From assembly GCA_021613535.1 (NCBI GenBank), contig CP075496.1, forward strand, positions 930,001-994,000: a stretch of DNA of 64,000 bases, in the 5' to 3' direction. The notes beneath the pieces were generated by a model that saw only the letters and a program-made list of their open reading frames with translations, had not been told where the DNA came from and did not search any database. Below are positions 1 to 10,799 of the stretch, one piece after another (within the stretch, counting starts at the first letter, position 1; each line of letters starts with the position of its first letter). A program made the position numbers and the translations under genes. The stretch is from Adineta vaga. Taxonomy: Eukaryota > Rotifera.

Positions 1-528
1 TAGATTTACATACGGGATCATTAAATCTTTTGATGCATGTTGAACATTTCGTTTCATCCATTGAATATGAATAATATTCGAGATTTCTTCAATATAATCT
101 TGATTAAATAAACGTTTACGACGAAGACCTTGTAAAACATATTTACAAGCAATACGAGCTGTTGCACGATTTTCTAATGCCCAATCGAAAGGTAATTCAT
201 TATAATTCATATTTAAAATATCAACATAAATTAATGAAGAATTCTCACGTAATTGTGCAACTTTAAGATTTCGATGAACAAGACATGAACCGACAGTAAG
301 AATCATTGGATAAATAAAATCGGATGAATTATAAAATGTTCGAGCTTTCGTTAATTTAAAACGATTTCTAACAAATGGATTTTTTTCAAGAAAACTTTTA
401 CGCCAATTTAAATGAAAACGACTTGCAACATTTTGTACATAGAATCGAAAATCTTTTCGAATTGAAATTAATTCAACATTATAACCACAGAAAAGAATAA
501 AATATATCACCAATGTTATTAGATGCAT
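1..528 (-). CDS. Partial protein with N-terminal signal-like helix, function unknown
   Basis: An open frame of 176 codons starts at the ATG at 528 and runs off the window at position 1. Residues 1-15 are hydrophobic (MHLITLVIYFILF) and look like a signal peptide or anchor. The body holds RNRFKLTKARTFYNSSDFIYP, then LPFDWALENRATARIACKYVL, and later IQWMKRN ... MIPYVNL. The order of a WALENR-like helix, a W-M-K segment and a P-Y-x-x-L ending is loosely reminiscent of RyR-type repeats, but this is weak and I do not assign the family. The codon bias and lack of stops support a real exon. The 3' end and any downstream exons are outside the window. Confidence 0.55.
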   Translation of the reverse strand, partial: MHLITLVIYFILFCGYNVELISIRKDFRFYVQNVASRFHLNWRKSFLEKNPFVRNRFKLTKARTFYNSSDFIYPMILTVGSCLVHRNLKVAQLRENSSLIYVDILNMNYNELPFDWALENRATARIACKYVLQGLRRKRLFNQDYIEEISNIIHIQWMKRNVQHASKDLMIPYVNL

Positions 529-1634
529 TCGACAATATGTTGATCAACTATCCGAGAAAGATTGTTACTTATCGTATTAGAGAAAATATTTCTATGTATC
601 AATGACAGATTGATGATAACTTTCTCTTCTCTATTTGTTTTAGACAAGTATGTGCTATATAAATAATACAAGCTATAATATAGAAAGATATTATGACAGA
701 TTTGTTTGAAGAATGATTATTTATTTTATAGAAAAATATTTAGTTCTTTTGAAGATCAAGAGATTTTAATCGATGACTTGACATCAATTTCATCAATCAT
801 TTGAATAGATGAAAAATGATTTCAAAAATAACTTTGATTATTCAAGAAAAATACAACAGCTGACTTTCGTTTCACATCATGATTGGTAAATTAGAACTAA
901 AGTTACTCGTATAATTACTAACACCTGACGTGTTATTTTAGTATCAAAACAACAATCATATTCAAAATATTAATTAATACAATGACTAATGTAGTGTAAA
1001 CAAAGACAATTGATTTTCTCAATCTACACGAAGTCCGAATACTTTAATATATATAACAGACTTTAACCAAATGATTACTTAATGCATAACCTTGTTTTTA
1101 TGTATATCTACTGACAATTAGCATAAGTAAAAGATAACTGTAATGAAATATGACAAGCAAATAAAACTCATTTCGGTACATGAAATGACATGTTGTCAAT
1201 CTATTTCGAGAAGTAAACTGTGGGATATGATATAATTCGAGCTAAATATCTCAACGTCAATCAGAAATAGTTATTGTAGGCGTTGAATTATAAAGAAAAA
1301 GAAAAAGAAAAAAAAATTGTTACCGAAAACGCCAAATATAAACGATCTAGAACTACTTTCTACCCACGCCTAATAGAAAGAAATATTCTATTCTAACCGA
1401 AGACAATAAATACCTCGCTAGACATACACAATTGTCTATTTTGTCAATTATTTTACTCAACAACTACTCCAGCTTTCACTCAACATTATCTAAAGAAACA
1501 AAGATGAAATAAATTAACGATTTAATCCATTAAATTCTTTATCATGATGAAAGATTTCATTTTTTACAATTAATTGAATTAACCCACATTTTGTTTTCTT
1601 TTTCTTATCTTTAGATAATATACTTAATTCAATA
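529..1634. other. AT-rich intergenic region, divergent promoters
   Basis: No convincing open frame on either strand. It separates the leftmost minus-strand gene from the plus-strand small heat-shock-like gene, so promoters of both probably lie here. A T-rich AG at about 1600-1614 precedes the next start codon and resembles a splice or trans-splice acceptor. Confidence 0.5.
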
Positions 1635-1977
1635 ATGTTTACACTCGAACAATTTCTTCAAAATACAACATGGAATCCAACATTGGATGAGGCTGGTGAA
1701 CCTGGCAAAAAACTTCTTCACATGCGTCTTCAAGTTAAACCCGGAACAACAGCAGAGAATTTAAATATTACACTCAATGGATTCGATTTACGTGTTAATT
1801 TTGAAAATAAAGGTAAAATATTTACTTTCAGTTTTTTCTATTATATTTTCTTTCGTGATTGTAGCTGGACCAGAATATAAACAAGTTACAATCTGGCCAA
1901 CAGCTGATCTTGAGAAATTAAAAACTGAATTGAAAGGTGATGGATATCTTCATATTACAGTACCAATTAAAGTTTAA
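1635..1977 (+). CDS. Small HSP20/alpha-crystallin-like protein
   Basis: Two exons, 1635-1812 and 1865-1977, joined across a 52-nt GT-AG intron in phase 1, give 96 residues. The protein has strand-rich text (KLLHMRLQVKPG, then ITLNGFDLRV) and ends with LKGDGYLHITVPIKV, which resembles the last beta strands of an alpha-crystallin domain (the family's G-x-L-x-I-x-x-P pattern). It lacks long N- and C-terminal arms, so it would be close to a bare domain. A CS/p23-like fold is an alternative. Members usually act as ATP-independent chaperones in the cytosol; the role here is inferred from family resemblance only. Confidence 0.6.
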
Positions 1978-2578
1978 AGAACAAATATTTATCTAAACTT
2001 ATTTTAATCTTGTTTCTCAAAACCTTTTGTAGTTGATTTTAGTTTATCCGTTTGAAATATTTGAATAAAAATTATATGAAATTCTTAACGATTGAATATT
2101 CATGATAGAAAGGTTTTTATTTCAAAGAAGTAATCAATTCTAGTTTTGTCTCTTGGTACAAATAGTCCTACTTGTATTTGTACCTATTTTCTATGAATTA
2201 ATGGATATTCATAGAATAGTAATGTTATTGTAAATGCTTTTATCTTCAAGAAGCGAAAATAAATAATTATATTCATCCAATTGTATGATCTGTTTTTTCA
2301 TAGATGTATTTTCATGAAATACACGTTAAGAACATATCTTTTTTTGTATACGTGACATTTCTTAGTTAATGATCGTCGTCTGTTCTTGTATATATCATAT
2401 GTACGGTTTCTGTACTGATAATCTATTTTTCTCCTCTGATAAACATGCGTTTCAGATATTCTTTTTCTTCCTCTCACGTCGTTTCTCCATTTATTATTGT
2501 TTCTTTTTAGAAAGAAAACGAAGAAGCATTAGTATATCTCGAGATTATTCATAACGACATACGATTCTTACATTTCAT
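1978..2578. other. AT-rich intergenic region
   Basis: Contains the 3' end of the upstream small chaperone gene (AATAAA-like strings near 2065 and 2260) and the promoter of the secreted-protein gene. The short ORF at 2369-2554 is T-rich and has no coding character. Confidence 0.5.
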
Positions 2579-3115
2579 ATGATGTTCAAACTTGCTGTAT
2601 ATTTATCAATTGTTGCCGTCTTAGGATTGGCAGCCAATGGTTTTCTATTTAGTCACAAAGAAAAATGCCAAATATCAGTTTATAAAGGTGGAAAAGATTT
2701 TAGTGGTGATAAAATTATGGCAAATAAATCATTTATTCCTTATTTAAAATCAATTAGTGCTGTTGCTAAAGGATGTAAAGTACGTGTTCATGTTGTTGAT
2801 TCATATAAACAATTGAAAACACCAACTGAATATGTTTTATCATCACAAATGCCATTGGCTCTTGGTCGTGGTATTCATTTTGATTTACAAAATCCAAAGG
2901 GTTCAACTGTATGCAATAAATTATGTATGACAACACGTTCATGGAAAAGTCTTCCTGAAGCTGCTTGTTTTATCGATAATGTTCAAAAGAAAGGTGTTAA
3001 ATTTACTGAACCAAATCTTTTACATGATGGTTATGCAACTAAAGCAAGTACAACTGAATTAGAAGCACTCAAAGTAGCAACACAAAAATTATGTGCACCA
3101 AAAACCAAAGGTTAA
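2579..3115 (+). CDS. Secreted cysteine-containing protein, unknown family
   Basis: A single exon of 178 residues. Residues 1-21 (MMFKLAVYLSIVAVLGLAANG) form a clear signal peptide. The mature part has six cysteines (in KEKCQ, KGCKV, TVCNKLCMT, EAACF and KLCAP), so three disulfides are possible. A segment CKVRVHVVDSYKQL faintly recalls the S-Y-R/K motif of DD-peptidase/hedgehog-like folds, but no zinc-binding H-x(6)-D motif is obvious, so I do not assign a function. The codon bias is good and the frame is closed by TAA, followed by an AT-rich tail. Two adjacent ATGs make the first residue uncertain. Confidence 0.7.
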   Translation: MMFKLAVYLSIVAVLGLAANGFLFSHKEKCQISVYKGGKDFSGDKIMANKSFIPYLKSISAVAKGCKVRVHVVDSYKQLKTPTEYVLSSQMPLALGRGIHFDLQNPKGSTVCNKLCMTTRSWKSLPEAACFIDNVQKKGVKFTEPNLLHDGYATKASTTELEALKVATQKLCAPKTKG

Positions 3116-3817
3116 AAACAATTATCATTAAAATTATATAAACATTATCCCTTAATTTTCTCCTTTGAACCTACCTAATTGTGGATTACATTCAATCAAA
3201 ATAGTCTTTTTTCTCGAGCAGTAATGATAATAAAACATACATTTCACTGTTGTGTCGATTGCTTCCTTTCATTGTAATACGATGATTAATATAACTATAA
3301 AGTCAATAAAATTCTGCGATCTATCTTGAACTTCGATTTCGAATTTTTATTTGAAATTAATGATCGAAACTATCGGTATAATATAATTTTTGATTCTTAT
3401 TTTGATAGTCACATATATGATAAAATCTGTATTTGTTGTTGTTATTTTTACCTTTTCGTTTTGCGACGATATTTGCTATTGTTTGTATATATTTATTATC
3501 GTATTCAAATGTTATAGTGTTCTCTGTTCAGACAAATATGGTTATTAGTTTGAATCATGCGTACACCGTATGTTTTAGTAGTCTTCCATGATAGAAGTTA
3601 TAGATGTATCAATATTTATTGAAAAAAAATATACTAGATACATTTCTAAATAAAGCTTCAAACGATTTTTAAAAAAGTAATACGAAAGCTCAATGTTATT
3701 GGTTCTTGTGTGCTTCAGTATTTAGATAAATGCTTCAATGAAGTATAATTAATGATGAATATGAATAATGTACACTAATATATAGTAAGAGCTGGATGAA
3801 AGTCACACAGATGCAGT
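3116..3817. other. AT-rich intergenic region
   Basis: The 3' side of the secreted-protein gene. ORFs of 60-66 residues here are Phe/Tyr/Ile-rich translations of AT-rich DNA and were not accepted. Confidence 0.4.
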
Positions 3818-4054
3818 TCAAAGTTGGAATGAACGTCTTGGTATTCGCGAAAAACTACCGAGACCACCGTACATATATATATCGTCATAGACGCTTCGTG
3901 AAGGATATGGATGTTCTCCGTCGGTTACTGGATATTTGTATGCCGATGATGAAACAGAAGGTGCTGAGAAAATTGTCAACGCTGCCATTGCACTAGTTGC
4001 TATTGCTACCACTCCAACAACAATGGCAACTACAGCTATTGATTCTACAACCAT
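3818..4054 (-). CDS. Possible small membrane protein
   Basis: A 78-residue open frame whose first 30 residues (VVESIAVVAIVVGVVAIATS) form one strong transmembrane or signal segment, followed by a Ser/Tyr/Pro-rich polar tail (SSSAYKYPVTDGEHPYP). GC content is above the flanks, which favours coding. No family is recognised and no splice partner is evident, so it may be a short type I membrane protein, an exon of a longer gene, or chance. Confidence 0.35.
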   Translation of the reverse strand: MVVESIAVVAIVVGVVAIATSAMAALTIFSAPSVSSSAYKYPVTDGEHPYPSRSVYDDIYMYGGLGSFSRIPRRSFQL

Positions 4055-4505
4055 AGTTTAATTATAAAAAGTAACTTTGTTGATTGATTATAACGAGGCA
4101 AAAAAAGTAATTTATGTCTATATAAGATACGTATCGTTTAGTAGAAACGAATGCAAAAAAATAATACGCAAGCGTTTCAAATATTTTCTTTCTGCTCTTA
4201 GCTGTCGGTCACGCTATTTGCACATATTTTTCATGTTTTATATTCCTTCGTTAAGCGTTACTGAAAAATCATGTCAGACCAACAAACACATACGTTATAA
4301 TCATAGACACCTTCGAATGGAGGCTTACCAAGAAATAGTTATGAGATAAACGAAAATAATATGTATATCTTTCTAACAGAGAAAATGAATCTTTCTTTCG
4401 TTCTATATTTCAATTGTATTAATAGAATTGGGTCAAAAACTAAATCCTTTAGTATTTACGTATAATAGAAGGTGCATTATTAAATTCTTTTCTTGTATCG
4501 CAGTA
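4055..4505. other. Intergenic region, nothing recognised
   Basis: AT-rich with no supported gene. A 90-codon open frame at 4077-4349 has no coding bias and no recognisable motif. Confidence 0.4.
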
Positions 4506-4673
4506 GTGTCAAACTTGAAACTTGAATTCAATTGAAACTGTTCAATTCAAGTTTCAAATGAAACTATCTGCCACACACCCTCAACCAGCTATTACCCCAC
4601 ACAACATGCAATTAAAATTTTTTTCAATTGAAATTTTTCTTTTCAATTGAATACAAATTTCAAGCTTTACATG
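4506..4673 (+). mobile_element. MITE-like element, long copy (TA-flanked)
   Basis: A 168-bp non-coding segment starts GTGTCAAACTTGAAACTT and ends AAATTTCAAGCTTTACATG. The ends are imperfect inverted repeats (about 14 of 17 positions) and the element is flanked by TA on both sides (4504-4505 and 4674-4675), as in Tc1/mariner-type MITEs. The interior repeats CAATTGAA-type words. A 50-bp version of the same ends lies at 9581-9630. Confidence 0.6.
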
Positions 4674-4760
4674 TATGAAGAATTTGAAAGAAATCGACGT
4701 CAATGGGAAGAAAATTTCAATAAACAAGGATTTCATGATCAAAATTCTTCTCATTCGTAA
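4671..4760 (+). other. Possible orphan terminal exon
   Basis: Directly after the MITE a 30-codon frame reads MYEEFERNRRQWEENFNKQG and stops with TAA at 4758. Its helical, highly charged composition and clean codon use look like a C-terminal coding exon, but no partner exon is found and the start overlaps the MITE end. It could be the relic of a gene interrupted by the element. Confidence 0.25.
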
Positions 4761-5455
4761 ATTTCACTTGTTTTTTTTTTCTTTTTAGAAAATCAACGAA
4801 AAAAGGTCTTTTTTGAATCTGATCTTCTCTTTAAACATTGTTTTGAATTTTGAATTTTTTTGTTCGAATGCTTTTTTTCTTTAAAATAGTATGTAGAAAT
4901 TCGAATAAATAAATCTCACTCACTGGTTTAGAATATTTATTCAAAGGAATCAAATATTCTGTTATATTCATCGTTCGTATATGAGAAATCAATTCGATTA
5001 TTAATGAAATTTCTATGTAAACTGGAAATTATTTCACATAAAGAAATAATAACAAAAAGAAACATTCATTTTTCTACTCATTATTGAATTCGTGCTTGCT
5101 GTTATACAGTTAGATGAATCGTTCCATTTGTTTCTTATTGAAAAATAGTACATGAACATGATATATTCGTCTAGCTGATTGTGTTCATTAACGTCTATAG
5201 GAATGAAAAGAAGAAAAGTAAAGAAATTTCGTTTCGATCTGACGTATTTTGTAAAATATAAATACATGACTTGTTGCACTAGTTATTTCATGTAAACATT
5301 TTCAAAATCATCTAAACTCTACACCTATAAGAATAATATGAATCATTTTTTTTGAGTGTGTATTGGCGTTGTCTTTTGTGGATTTCTGCCGTTCTTGTTG
5401 TGCATAGCTCAATTTTGTACGATATGGAGTCGAGGAAGAGTCGGCAATATATACT
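4761..5455. other. Intergenic region, nothing recognised
   Basis: T-rich, with poly(A)-signal-like AATAAATAAA near 4903. Minus-strand ORFs at 5034-5279 and 5308-5556 lack coding character. Confidence 0.4.
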
Positions 5456-5746
5456 ATGATTATAAAAGATACGCAAGCTTTGTGTGCATTAATTATGGTG
5501 TTTGTTGGTTTAAAAATAAAAGACGTTAAATATAAAATATGGAATCGATCAGTCATGGATTATTTGAATTGGTTTGCTGGTGTTTTGGGTTGTTTAACAA
5601 CTTTATCATCAATCAAACATTTTATTCCTCCTTTTGTAGATCTTACTATTCAATTTCTATTTTGTATTGTATGTCTTCTTTTTTATTTCTTAGTTACACG
5701 TGGTACTGTAATCATTACGAGAAAGATGAATAAACAATACTTTTAA
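5456..5746 (+). CDS. Possible small multi-pass membrane protein
   Basis: A 96-residue frame with three hydrophobic stretches (ALCALIMVFVGL, YLNWFAGVLGCLTTL, FLFCIVCLLFYFLV) and charged junctions (KIKDVKYKIWNR, RKMNKQYF). The pattern fits a three-helix membrane protein. It is single-exon, no family is recognised, and AT-rich DNA readily gives hydrophobic chance ORFs, so confidence is low. Confidence 0.35.
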   Translation: MIIKDTQALCALIMVFVGLKIKDVKYKIWNRSVMDYLNWFAGVLGCLTTLSSIKHFIPPFVDLTIQFLFCIVCLLFYFLVTRGTVIITRKMNKQYF

Positions 5747-6542
5747 ACATTTTCTTTTATTTTGAAATTTGTTTTCTTTCGAATTGGATAAAATATCGTG
5801 TCTACATCCTTTATGAGACGATAACTACGTACAGATGTTTTCTTTACTATATTTTCTTCTTGTTGATGCTCGTGTGTAGTATATGTGTGTGTGTGAATTC
5901 AAGTTTATTGGAACGAACACAACAACAGTACCAACAGAAAAAACGAGAGAAGAGGAAGAAGAAGAAGAAGAGAGAGCAAACAAAATCCAGGGAGAGAGAG
6001 AGTACATGTATATATGTACTAACATATATACGCAATAGTCATGTATGTGACTGTTGATCACGCACAGACACAGTGGAATCGAAAGGAGATAAGTGAAGAA
6101 AAATAGGTCAATGTGAGGAAAGTACTAGGTAGTCAGTCTATATCTTTAATACTTCTTTCGTTAAGAATTAATTTCAAAACAAATTCCATTAGTCATGCTC
6201 TATACTTTCTCTTCAACAACGTATGTGCACATACATATCTATAAGAAAAGAGAGAAAGTATGAAGAAAAGTCTTAAATTGGATTTCAATTTATTCATTCG
6301 AATAAGAATTTCTGTGAGAAATAGATTAAGTTTTCGTCATCTTTTTCAATAAATATTTACCTATATACTATGTACTTTATAAAATAATGAAAAAGAAAAC
6401 AAAATTCAATATTTTAAGCAAAATTTGATATGTTATTATTTATTTAAATAATCACATAAACAAAAATCTTGTCATTATGTTCATACCTTAACATTTTTAC
6501 AATCATGGTTCTGGTTATGTTTTCTTCCATGAAACATGATAG
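5747..6542. other. Low-complexity intergenic region
   Basis: Holds a (GT)n-like tract near 5884 and a purine-rich GAA/GAGA tract at about 5940-6000. No gene supported. ORFs here encode poly-Ser or poly-Lys from these tracts. Confidence 0.5.
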
Positions 6543-7892
6543 TTACGTTGCATATGCTATTCGCCTATGTTCAGATCTAATTGATGCATATTTAATACCA
6601 AGAAAGAAAGCAAAACCAATACTGATAAGAAAAATAAAGAAATGCATTGCAAACATAATTATATGGCGCAGATCAAAGAGAATTTCAACTGGTCGACAAG
6701 CAGTTGTAACAATCATTTGACTGAGAATAAATAAAATGATAAAATACATCAGTTTTTGTCGACCCCAACAAAACCAACAATAAGGATTAGCAAGATATTT
6801 AGGAGAAATATTTTTGAATGATGATTGAACTAGACTGAGAATCAATATGATGATACCACCCTCAATGACGTTGATAACACTCATGTAAACGTAACTGCCG
6901 ATATTGTCGATATAGGCTGTTGTTGATAGAAAACATCTCGCTAAAAAGAAAGAAATTTACAATTGAGATTATTAGTAAAAGATCGAAAAGAATATTTTCA
7001 TTAAATAAAAAAATATCTTTTCAAACTATTTTCATTTCAAAAAACTTCACATATATTTCCCATTTTATTTTTCAAATTCTTCGAAAAAGTTTCATACTTT
7101 CTATTTTAGGATCTTTTCTCACAGATTATTATTAAACCTGTTATTCTGACAATTACATCAATATCAAAAGTATGAAAGAGACTTTTGTCGGATTCCCGAA
7201 CAATATTGATAGTACATAGAAAAGTATAGATTCATTCGATTTGATGACAACTTTCCCTAACGCATTCTTAAACATATATTTTTTCATTGAAAAATGATTT
7301 CTCTTTTTCTCATGAAAGTTTTTGTCTGTGAAAAAGATTTCGAGATATCATTATACTTCTAGTTCGATCAAAGCTAAGCTATCAAAGTTTATTTTATTTA
7401 CTCGAAAATGACTGATAATATTCTTACTGAAAAGCACGAAAAATATATTGATTCAAAGAGAAATTATTCAATTTCAGTACTAATTTAATCCTTGAAATTC
7501 TTATTTGGTTTAATCAAATAACGACTTACTTGCAAGAGCAAATTCATATGGTTCATAAGATGCAAATGATTGATTCATTTTAGACAATGATGATTTCGCC
7601 TTGATTATTGATCTAGTATTAATTATATGTGGCCAAACTGCTGCAAAATGGCAAGCTATATATACCATACAACAGATACATTGTATTCGAAGATACCAAG
7701 TAAAATAACGACTCAACTTTGTTTTCAATCTAAATGAAATATGCCCTATAGAATCTTTTAAAAAATCATTGAGATTATTTTTTTGAAAAGATTTTCGATA
7801 ATTTTATACCCGAAGTGATTGAGAAAGTTGAAAACCCAATCATTCGTCATTGTTGAATGTTTTGGAATAGGAAATGATCGAATTGTTGTCAT
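6543..7892 (-). CDS. Three-exon membrane protein with four predicted helices
   Basis: Exons 7810-7892, 7530-7729 and 6543-6940 (read on the minus strand) join with correct GT-AG signals and phases (2, then 1) to give 226 residues. The start MTTIRSFPIP is preceded by an in-frame stop. Hydrophobic segments lie at roughly residues 40-60 (IQCICCMVYIACHFAAVW), 108-126 (VINVIEGGIIILILSLV), 148-170 (MYFIILFILSQMIVTTA) and 180-205 (HIIMFAMHFFIFLISIGFAF). A Cys/Trp patch YCWFCWGRQK sits in the loop between helices 2 and 3. The four-helix layout is tetraspan-like but no tetraspanin CCG is present, so the family is unassigned. The exon structure makes a real gene likely. Confidence 0.6.
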
Positions 7893-8280
7893 ACTTTGGT
7901 CTCTAAATGGTCAAAAATAAAAATTTTACTTCAATTCAAAAGTTATGATTGAAAAGATATATCTATTCACATTGTCGAGAAAAACGTTTAGCTAATTTAT
8001 TGCTATGAAATAGAATATAATAAACAATTCAATGAATAATCGTTCTATATCAATAACTTCAATAAAGAGACAATGATGTCTCATTCACACAAGGAAAATA
8101 TCACTGCCACATACGATTTCCATTGGTTAATTAAACTTCTCTTTTTTTTCCATTTTGGACGAGGTCAGTAGGTTAATTAAAGAATGGAATAGATGTGTTC
8201 AGAATATATGAATTGATCGAAAGAAATGTATTTTATGTGTTTATCTTTACAATAAACCGATAAGATATTTATTTTCAATA
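7893..8280. other. Intergenic region, nothing recognised
   Basis: AT-rich, probably the promoter of the minus-strand membrane-protein gene. A CCATT/AATGG-containing patch at 8105-8160 has no identified role. Confidence 0.35.
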
Positions 8281-8292
8281 AATTGTTTCTAA

Positions 8293-8860
8293 ATTAGATG
8301 AACTTTTTAGAACAGATGTATTAACAAGAATCCATTTTGACATCTTTTTACCATGTTGAATCAAAATCTGCATAATTTCTCCTCTTCGATGTAATGATGT
8401 TGAACAAACAAGTAAACGAGATTCTTCACGAAAAACTAATGAACAAAAACGTTGTGGTTGTAATCTTAATCCAGACCATCGGGAGCAACGAACTGATGCT
8501 ACACCAGCAAGTAAACCAGATATGGAAACATCCCAAACTAACGAAATATACTGATTTTCTTTAGAAAAAAGTGAAAGATTTCATTTTATTGCAAAAGAAA
8601 TGTTAGTAATACCATAATAAAAAGATGCTTGATAAAGATGGTCACGAATAAATGATGAATAAACGAATTCAAATCCATTACATGAAAGAAACTTTTAGAA
8701 AAATTTTTTGAACCAAAGTACATTTTTTACCTACAATAATGTGGTAACTGTTGAGCATTCCAAGCTAAATGATGAATAACATATTTTCCATCTCTTAAAG
8801 TTGCAATTTCAGCCATATCAGCACCACGAAATAAAGTTTTTTATCATAAAAAAATGTTTC
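8293..8860 (-). pseudogene. Exon remnants of an unrecognised gene
   Basis: Three coding-like blocks on the minus strand: about 8860-8750 (ADMAEIATLRDGKYVIHHLA, ending at a GTAAAA donor), about 8698-8595 (CNGFEFVYSSFIRDHLYQAS, closed by TGA) and about 8550-8293 (SLVWDVSISGLLAGVASVRC ... SLVFREESRLLVCSTS). Codon use is gene-like and splice-like signals separate the blocks, but the frame is broken between blocks 2 and 3 and no start is evident. It may be a decayed gene or one with introns I cannot place. It lies next to the septin pseudogene. Confidence 0.35.
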
Positions 8861-8924
8861 ATTGAAAAATTCTTTTATTAAATCATCTTTATAAAAATTG
8901 AAACTTTGTTTTCTTTGATTTAAA

Positions 8925-9536
8925 ATGAATGAAAATTCAACAATTGATAGTCCTCCTCCTTCTCCAATTCCACCACCACCTCCACCTCCTCATCCATCGG
9001 GCTTAACATCATAAACAACTCGAAAAAGTTCTCCACATCGAACAACAACTGATGATCTTCATCAATCTCCACTTCTTCAAAGTTTATCATCTTCATCAAC
9101 AACAAATGGAGATTATCGTCCATTACGATCATTAAATCCTTCTTCATCAATATCCAAATTACTTTCAACACGTCGAGAATCTGAATTAAATTGTTTAAAT
9201 AAAGATCAACAACAACAAACAGCACCACGTATAAGAGAAATCAGTTCAGATATTGGTTTTGTTTCATTACCTGATCAAGTTCATCGACGAGCCGTGAAAA
9301 AAGGTTTTGAATTTAATTTAATGGTTGTTGGTCAATCTGGTTTAGGAAAATCAACATTTATAAATACTTTATTTCAAACTGAACTTTATGGTCAAGATTT
9401 TCTATCAACTGTTCATTGGGAAAAGAAAACTGTTACTATTGATTCATCATCAATTATTTTAAAAGAAAAAGGTGTTCAATTACGTTTAACTATTTTTGAT
9501 ACACCTGGTTTTGGAGATTGAGTTGATAATTCAAAT
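8925..9536 (+). pseudogene. Septin pseudogene (N-terminal part)
   Basis: From the ATG at 8925 one frame encodes a Pro-rich N-terminus (PPPSPIPPPPPPPP), a Ser/Gln-rich linker and the start of a septin GTPase domain: [20 protein letters not shown] is the G1/P-loop and DTPGFGD is G3. The frame carries a TAA at 9012-9014 and a TGA exactly where septins have the residue after DTPGFGD; it continues as VDNSNW, the conserved septin sequence, before a GT donor. The acceptor CCAG at about 9573-9576 is followed at once by a MITE, and the rest of the GTPase domain (G4, septin unique element) is absent. Septins form cytoskeletal filaments; this copy cannot encode one without stop suppression. Confidence 0.85.
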
Positions 9537-9580
9537 TGGTTTGTTTTTAAAAACAACTTTTCTTTTTCTTTTCCAGTATA

Positions 9581-9630
9581 GTGTCAAACTTGAAACTTTT
9601 CAATTGAATACAAATTTCAAGCTTTACATG
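9581..9630 (+). mobile_element. MITE-like element, short copy
   Basis: A 50-bp TA-flanked copy that joins the left end (GTGTCAAACTTGAAAC) and right end (AATACAAATTTCAAGC...ACATG) of the element at 4506-4673 with the interior missing. It sits just after the splice acceptor that should open the next septin exon, so its arrival or the associated deletion accompanies loss of the rest of the septin gene. Confidence 0.6.
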
Positions 9631-9636
9631 TATGGA

Positions 9637-10374
9637 CGAGAGAGCACTTCATGTTTTTCTATCTGAGTAATTTTGAGAAAATAAATAAAGAAAAAGAGGA
9701 AATTAAACAAGATTAGCGGTAATCATTAATACATAAGTAGTTCGTTTAATTTGTTATGGGTGTGAGAAATCTCAGAAAGGAAACAGAGAAAACAACAAAA
9801 AGATAGCAAAGATAAAATTACAATTACATTTGAAATACCGGATCAATTAGTATTGCATCTCATGCGAACACATCAGGTGATGATGGTCTTATCATTTCTT
9901 ATTCATTGTAAGTATACTAAAATAAGTTATCTAATTTTATGCAGACGATGGAAAGTGGAATTATGATCGTCGACACTGTCCTTCACACATAAATAAACAT
10001 AATGCTACATCATTATTAACTTCTACGGATTACGAAAATCTTATTTTTTTCTCAATGATATCTCCAATGTTCATGAAAAGAATATCATGAAATGTATAAT
10101 AATTACAAAAAAATGGTATGAAACCCAAAAGGTAAGTTCAAAACATATGATTTAGTGAAGTTTAACAAAAAATCAAATCAAAAGCTTTAAACATGATACC
10201 AAGATGAACCTTAAGAAATTATATTTATTTGATTTTTTTATGGTACTTTCTTCTCTTAGGAACTTTGGTTATCATGGGAAAATGCATTACTACGTGAAAT
10301 CTCGGTTATGATTTGTTTAAAGAACAAAAATTAATTGCTAAAAAGAGAAGAAGAAGGTCTATCGATTCGATAAT
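9637..10374. other. Decayed region, no intact gene
   Basis: A coding-like block at about 9958-10089 (NYDRRHCPSHINKHNAT...) is closed by TGA, and an apparent GTAAGT...TTAG intron sits at 10130-10260 before another block, but no open gene can be assembled. Probably relics of genes lost in the same decay as the septin copy. Confidence 0.3.
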
Positions 10375-10790
10375 TTACTACATCCATATTCCATCAATCG
10401 TTCTCTGAACAATTGTTTCATTACAAAGATAAAACGAAGTGACAATAAATGGAAAAAAATGAATCTAAAAATACCAATTTGGCTCATCACTTTCAATTAA
10501 TTTGGCATTCAATCATGCTTGAATTTATGCATTAAGATCAGTCATTGCTTTGCCAAAGAAAAATGGATTGAAATAATCTAGAATAAAAGAAATAAAGCGA
10601 TGTTAGTATTGATAGAAAATGATGTTAATGTTCTATGTTTAAGGAGAAAAGATAAATACACGATTAAAAAAATAAAAAAGACAGAACAATGAGTCTTTTA
10701 GGCTATTCGATTAATAAAATGATAATCGACTCTAACTTTGAAGACGATGAAAGAATGGTATCTATGTCCAAATTATTTTTTATAAGAAGA
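10375..10790 (-). pseudogene. Relic of ENY2 and the NDUFA10 terminal exon
   Basis: The minus strand of 10375-10425 and 10483-10556 aligns to exons 2 and 1 of the intact ENY2 copies (compare CATATTCCATCAAT and CAATTAATTTGGCATT with the 17.98-18.18 kb copy). The stretch 10702-10790 aligns to the terminal NDUFA10 exon relic at 18.31 kb. Many substitutions and indels abolish the frame. Its order and position beside a CxC-CC locus match the outer end of the right-hand inverted block at 40.4-41.2 kb, so it is likely the degraded mirror partner of that block. Confidence 0.6.
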
Positions 10791-10799
10791 ACTTTATTC

